From: Myxococcota bacterium
Lineage (GTDB): Bacteria > Myxococcota_C > UBA6777
Direction of reading: 5' to 3'
Assembly: GCA_963169055.1 (NCBI GenBank)
Contig: CAUJFU010000523.1
Span: forward strand, 1 to 8,293
DNA length: 8,293 bases
Shown: positions 5,434-8,293 of the stretch, piece after piece
How positions within the stretch are numbered: position 1 is the stretch's first letter
How the letters are laid out: each line of letters starts with the position of its first letter
The notes under the pieces: generated by a model
Databases searched by the model: none
What the model saw: only the letters and a program-made list of their open reading frames with translations
Told to the model about the DNA's origin: nothing
Translations under genes and position numbers: made by a program

Positions 5434-8293
5434 ATGATCCGATGGAAACGACAAATCGGGCTACTGGGCCCCTTGGTGCTGTGGTGGTGGATGGCCGCCT
5501 GTGGCTCCCCCACCGGCACTTGCCAACAAGACAGCGAATGTAGCGGTGGCCAGAAGTGCCTCGACAAGCTCTGCCGTTGTCCCGATGCTTCCGCTCGTTG
5601 CGGAAATACTTGTGTCTCTTTGCTTGACGACAACGCCCATTGCGGCGCTTGCAACAATGCTTGTCCCCAAGGCTCCGCTTGTTCTTCGGGCCGATGCCTT
5701 TGCCCTTCTTCTCGTGTCTCCTGCGCCAATGCCTGTGTTGACCTACAATCCGACCCCAAACACTGCGGTAACTGCGAGGCTTCCTGCAAATCGGGTGAAA
5801 AGTGTGCGACAGGTCGCTGTGTCGTCAACTGCCCTACCCTCACTCCCGATGCTTGCGGCGATGCCTGTGTCTCCCTTCAAACTGACGTCAACCATTGCGG
5901 CGCTTGCAGCAAAGCCTGTACTGCCGGCCAAACCTGTCAAAATGGTCAATGCTTTTGCCCTGCTGGGCAGCGTGATTGTGGCGGCGCTTGCGTCGATGTC
6001 GTGCTTTCGCCCAAACATTGCGGCGCTTGCAACAATGCCTGTCCGAGCGGCCAATCCTGCGCAATCGGCGAATGTGTTCAACAATGCCCTGCTTCGACCC
6101 CCACGCTTTGCCTTGGAAGCTGTGTCGATCTGGCCCGTGATGCCGCCCATTGCGGCGCGTGTGGTAGCGCCTGTCCTACGGGTCAACGCTGCCAAGAAGG
6201 GCGCTGCACATGCCCCGATGGAAGCACCCTATGCGCGGGGCGTTGCGTCGAGCTACAAAGCAGCGGCCAGCATTGCGGTGTGTGCGACAATCCCTGCGCA
6301 AGCGGCAGCGTTTGCGCCGAAGGTCTGTGCATCCCGTCCTGTCCGAGTGCTACGTCCGCTTCTTGCTTTGGTGGATGCGTCTCGACCCAAACCAACGCCG
6401 ATCATTGCGGTGGATGCGGAAAAGCCTGCAAAGAAGGAGAAGTCTGCAACAACGGAAGCTGCGCTTGCCCGAGCGGTTTGCTGTCGTGCGATGGCTCTTG
6501 CCTCGATCCGAAGGTCAACCGCCTGCACTGTGGGGCCTGCAACAGCCTGTGCAAAGCAGGAGAAGTCTGCGCCAATGGAAGCTGCGTGCAATCGTGTCCT
6601 GCCGTCACCAACACCGCCTGTTATGGGGGATGTTTCGATATCCAACAAGACGCCCGTCATTGCGGAAAATGCGGCATCGCTTGTCGCGCTGGCTTTATTT
6701 GTAAGGCAGGTGTGTGTACTTGCCCAAGCGAACAAGCCTCTTGTCTTGGCCGTTGCACCGATCTCCAAACCAACAACCAACACTGTGGCGCATGCGGCAA
6801 AAGATGCGCATCCACCGAGTCTTGCGAAAAAGGCCAATGCGTCCTGCGTTGCGCTCCTCCCACCCAAGCCTGCAACAGCGCTTGTGTCGATACCAAAACC
6901 GACAGCCAACACTGCGGAAATTGCGGGAATGCCTGCACAAGCACGCAACAATGCAAAGATGGTAGCTGCGTTTGCCGCGAAGGGCGCGCAGACTGCGGCG
7001 ATGGGCGCTGCATCGATACACTCTATAACGCCCAACACTGTGGGGCTTGCAACAACGCTTGCGCTGGAGGCAAGATCTGCGATCAAGGCAAGTGTATCTG
7101 TCATCCTGACGGATGCCCGCTTGTCATCCAAGGCATCGGCACAGACAGAAAAAATGATGGCGGGCGGTTTACAAATCTCTTGATTGGTAAAAACCAAGAA
7201 CTGATCTACGCGCTGAGCTATCGAGGGAATGTCAACCTTGCAGGCAAAGCGTTCAAAGGCTCCAATACCTCTTCGCTAGGCTTGATCGCGATCAAACCCG
7301 ATGGAAGCGGCCATGAATGGGCCGTTGAAGTGGCCGGAGTTTCCGAACCCAACAACCCCGATGGCATCCGTGTCACTTCCATGCAGATGGACAACAACGG
7401 AGCCCTCTACGTCTTCGGAACCTTTGCCAAAAGCATCACGCTCGGCAATGCAACCTACACTCCTCCACAAGGCTCATTTCTCACCCGTCATGGGTTTGTT
7501 GCGAAGCTCAACGCACAACGGCAATGGGAATCGGTCAAGATTCTCAATATCTCGGAGATACCGAGCGTCAACGATATCTACATCGAGACCTTCGCACTAG
7601 CCCGCGCAAGCACAGGCGAGATCTACCTCAGCGGGATCTTCAAAGGCAAGCTTACTTTAAGCCCGCTTTCGCCTTTGGGTCCGCTCTCGATCGAAAGTAG
7701 CACCCGACAACTTTTTGTCGTACAGCTAGGCAGTGATCTTTCTGAAAAATCGGCAACACAAAGTACCGATGCACCAGACATCTCCCGCGTCAACCTCGCC
7801 ATCGACAGCGCAGATCGCCTTTACCTCTCCACAAGCTTTACAGACAGCATCAAGCTTGGCGGGCAACTGCTCAGCGGCTCCACCTCCGGCGAGACGGTCC
7901 GCGCTATCGCTCACCTTGATTTCAACAACGCAAGCCTTCCTTGGCGTTGGTCTTCTCTCGTCCCAACAGGCGACGATGACGAACGAGGCATCCTCGCCGC
8001 CCCCAACGGCGGGTTGATTGTGTCTACGACGCTTCGAGATGCCTTCAAACTCGGCAGCACAAACCTCCCCAAACCGCCCCATCCCACCGCTCTCCTCGCA
8101 TCGTTCGATCCGCAAGGCCAAGTCCGTTGGACCCAAACCTTCACGAGCAACAACCAATCTGGGGGTAGCCTGCTCTACGCCGCCACCAACGGAAATCCCT
8201 TGTGGGTCATCACGCACGTTGATGCAGGGCAAATCGACGGACGCTCCGCCCTGCCCCCTCAGCTTGGTGAATCGCTCGCGGCTTCGATCTTTT
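5434..8293 (+). CDS. Large lipoprotein: Stig1-like cysteine repeats plus beta-propeller-like domain (3' end outside window)
   Basis: Open from ATG 5434 to the window edge: 953 complete codons, no stop seen. Good ribosome binding site at 5421-5427. Residues 1-22 are a lipoprotein signal (Arg/Lys start, hydrophobic LLGPLVLWWW, then MAAC), with Cys23 as the probable lipidated residue, so the mature protein should sit on a membrane, likely the outer surface. A four-cysteine cap is followed by twelve cysteine repeats, each starting HCGxC (His at residues 69, 110, 154, 195, 239, 280, 324, 365, 409, 450, 493, 535); full units have 8 cysteines. The last cysteine is residue 561. After it the protein is cysteine-free and shows six repeats of 62-72 residues with strands like LYVFGTFAKSITLG and GFVAKLNAQRQW, resembling SBBP-type beta-propeller blades. 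Such proteins are common in myxobacteria; the cysteine repeats are often named Stig1-like. A role as a surface stalk with a binding head is inference; no catalytic motif is visible. Confidence 0.95.
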   Translation, partial: MIRWKRQIGLLGPLVLWWWMAACGSPTGTCQQDSECSGGQKCLDKLCRCPDASARCGNTCVSLLDDNAHCGACNNACPQGSACSSGRCLCPSSRVSCANACVDLQSDPKHCGNCEASCKSGEKCATGRCVVNCPTLTPDACGDACVSLQTDVNHCGACSKACTAGQTCQNGQCFCPAGQRDCGGACVDVVLSPKHCGACNNACPSGQSCAIGECVQQCPASTPTLCLGSCVDLARDAAHCGACGSACPTGQRCQEGRCTCPDGSTLCAGRCVELQSSGQHCGVCDNPCASGSVCAEGLCIPSCPSATSASCFGGCVSTQTNADHCGGCGKACKEGEVCNNGSCACPSGLLSCDGSCLDPKVNRLHCGACNSLCKAGEVCANGSCVQSCPAVTNTACYGGCFDIQQDARHCGKCGIACRAGFICKAGVCTCPSEQASCLGRCTDLQTNNQHCGACGKRCASTESCEKGQCVLRCAPPTQACNSACVDTKTDSQHCGNCGNACTSTQQCKDGSCVCREGRADCGDGRCIDTLYNAQHCGACNNACAGGKICDQGKCICHPDGCPLVIQGIGTDRKNDGGRFTNLLIGKNQELIYALSYRGNVNLAGKAFKGSNTSSLGLIAIKPDGSGHEWAVEVAGVSEPNNPDGIRVTSMQMDNNGALYVFGTFAKSITLGNATYTPPQGSFLTRHGFVAKLNAQRQWESVKILNISEIPSVNDIYIETFALARASTGEIYLSGIFKGKLTLSPLSPLGPLSIESSTRQLFVVQLGSDLSEKSATQSTDAPDISRVNLAIDSADRLYLSTSFTDSIKLGGQLLSGSTSGETVRAIAHLDFNNASLPWRWSSLVPTGDDDERGILAAPNGGLIVSTTLRDAFKLGSTNLPKPPHPTALLASFDPQGQVRWTQTFTSNNQSGGSLLYAATNGNPLWVITHVDAGQIDGRSALPPQLGESLAASIF
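5578..7116 (+). repeat. Array of twelve 8-cysteine repeats, alternating 41- and 44-residue types
   Basis: HCG codons begin at 5638, 5761, 5893, 6016, 6148, 6271, 6403, 6526, 6658, 6781, 6910 and 7036. Spacings are 123, 132, 123, 132, 123, 132, 123, 132, 123, 129 and 126 bases. The short type has a CxC linker (such as GRCLCP), the long type a CxxxC linker (such as GRCVVNCP) plus one extra residue before the next cysteine. Nucleotide similarity between units is confined to the HCGxC core, so this is not a recent DNA-level tandem expansion. Confidence 0.93.
7195..8293 (+). repeat. Six propeller-like protein repeats (SBBP-like), last one cut by the window edge
   Basis: Equivalent strands start near 7201 (LIYALSYRGNVNLAG), 7405 (LYVFGTFAKSITLG), 7621 (IYLSGIFKGKLTLS), 7819 (LYLSTSFTDSIKLG), 8014 (LIVSTTLRDAFKLG) and 8200 (LWVITHVDAGQIDG), that is 62-72 residues apart. 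Most are followed by a second strand of the type FVAKLN...W or LLASFDPQGQVRW. The spacing and motif fit blades of a beta-propeller. The number of blades in the whole protein is unknown because the gene runs out of the window. Confidence 0.75.

Noticed and set aside
5501-7183. A 560-codon open frame overlapping the cysteine-repeat gene in another frame
   Set aside because: Its translation is alanine/valine-rich low complexity, as expected when cysteine- and glycine-rich codons (TGC, GGC) are read one base later. It has no signal or domain, while the frame from 5434 has a lipobox, ribosome binding site and conserved repeats.
6253-7197. A 314-codon minus-strand frame
   Set aside because: Alanine-rich antisense shadow of the cysteine-repeat array; no ribosome binding site or domain seen.

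Overview
The window looks like chromosomal DNA from a Gram-negative, moderately GC-rich bacterium. The best guess is the Myxococcota/Bradymonadota part of the former Deltaproteobacteria. This rests on two predicted lipoproteins, long arrays of HCGxC cysteine repeats (a style common in myxobacterial surface proteins, often matched to Stig1-like families) and a SBBP-like propeller tail. No rRNA or other phylogenetic marker is present, so the placement is inference. No tRNA, CRISPR array, integrase or insertion sequence was seen.

Layout. Positions 53-1780 (minus strand) hold a complete cytoplasmic GH13 alpha-glucosidase. A 59-bp divergent gap follows, and then everything reads on the plus strand. 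Genes at 1840-3144 (THUMP/SAM RNA methyltransferase), 3155-3778 (small secreted, basic, cysteine-rich protein) and 3782-5254 (lipoprotein with an HExxH zinc-protease signature) are separated by only 10 and 3 bases and form a likely operon. A 179-bp gap (5255-5433) carries two strong adjacent hairpins and a longer inverted repeat. From 5434 to the window edge runs a very large open gene (953 codons seen, no stop). Its product has a lipoprotein signal, twelve 8-cysteine repeats, then at least six 62-72-residue beta-propeller-like repeats. An overlapping open frame at 5501-7183 is an alanine-rich shadow of this gene.

The genes fall into two themes: housekeeping (sugar hydrolysis, RNA methylation) and cell-envelope biology (three consecutive exported, cysteine-containing proteins). 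The two lipoproteins share a short four-cysteine module just after the predicted lipid anchor. The small CX3C protein and the HExxH lipoprotein sit back to back and may work together, but no partner or substrate can be read from the sequence.

Most notable: (1) the cysteine repeats alternate strictly between 41- and 44-residue types, giving an 85-residue super-repeat; (2) the small secreted protein has cysteines at spacings of 4 and 11, as expected for disulfide-stapled helices; (3) the methyltransferase carries a low-complexity insert built from a 36-bp tandem repeat; (4) the hairpin element after the protease gene has a probable second, partial copy at the very start of the window.
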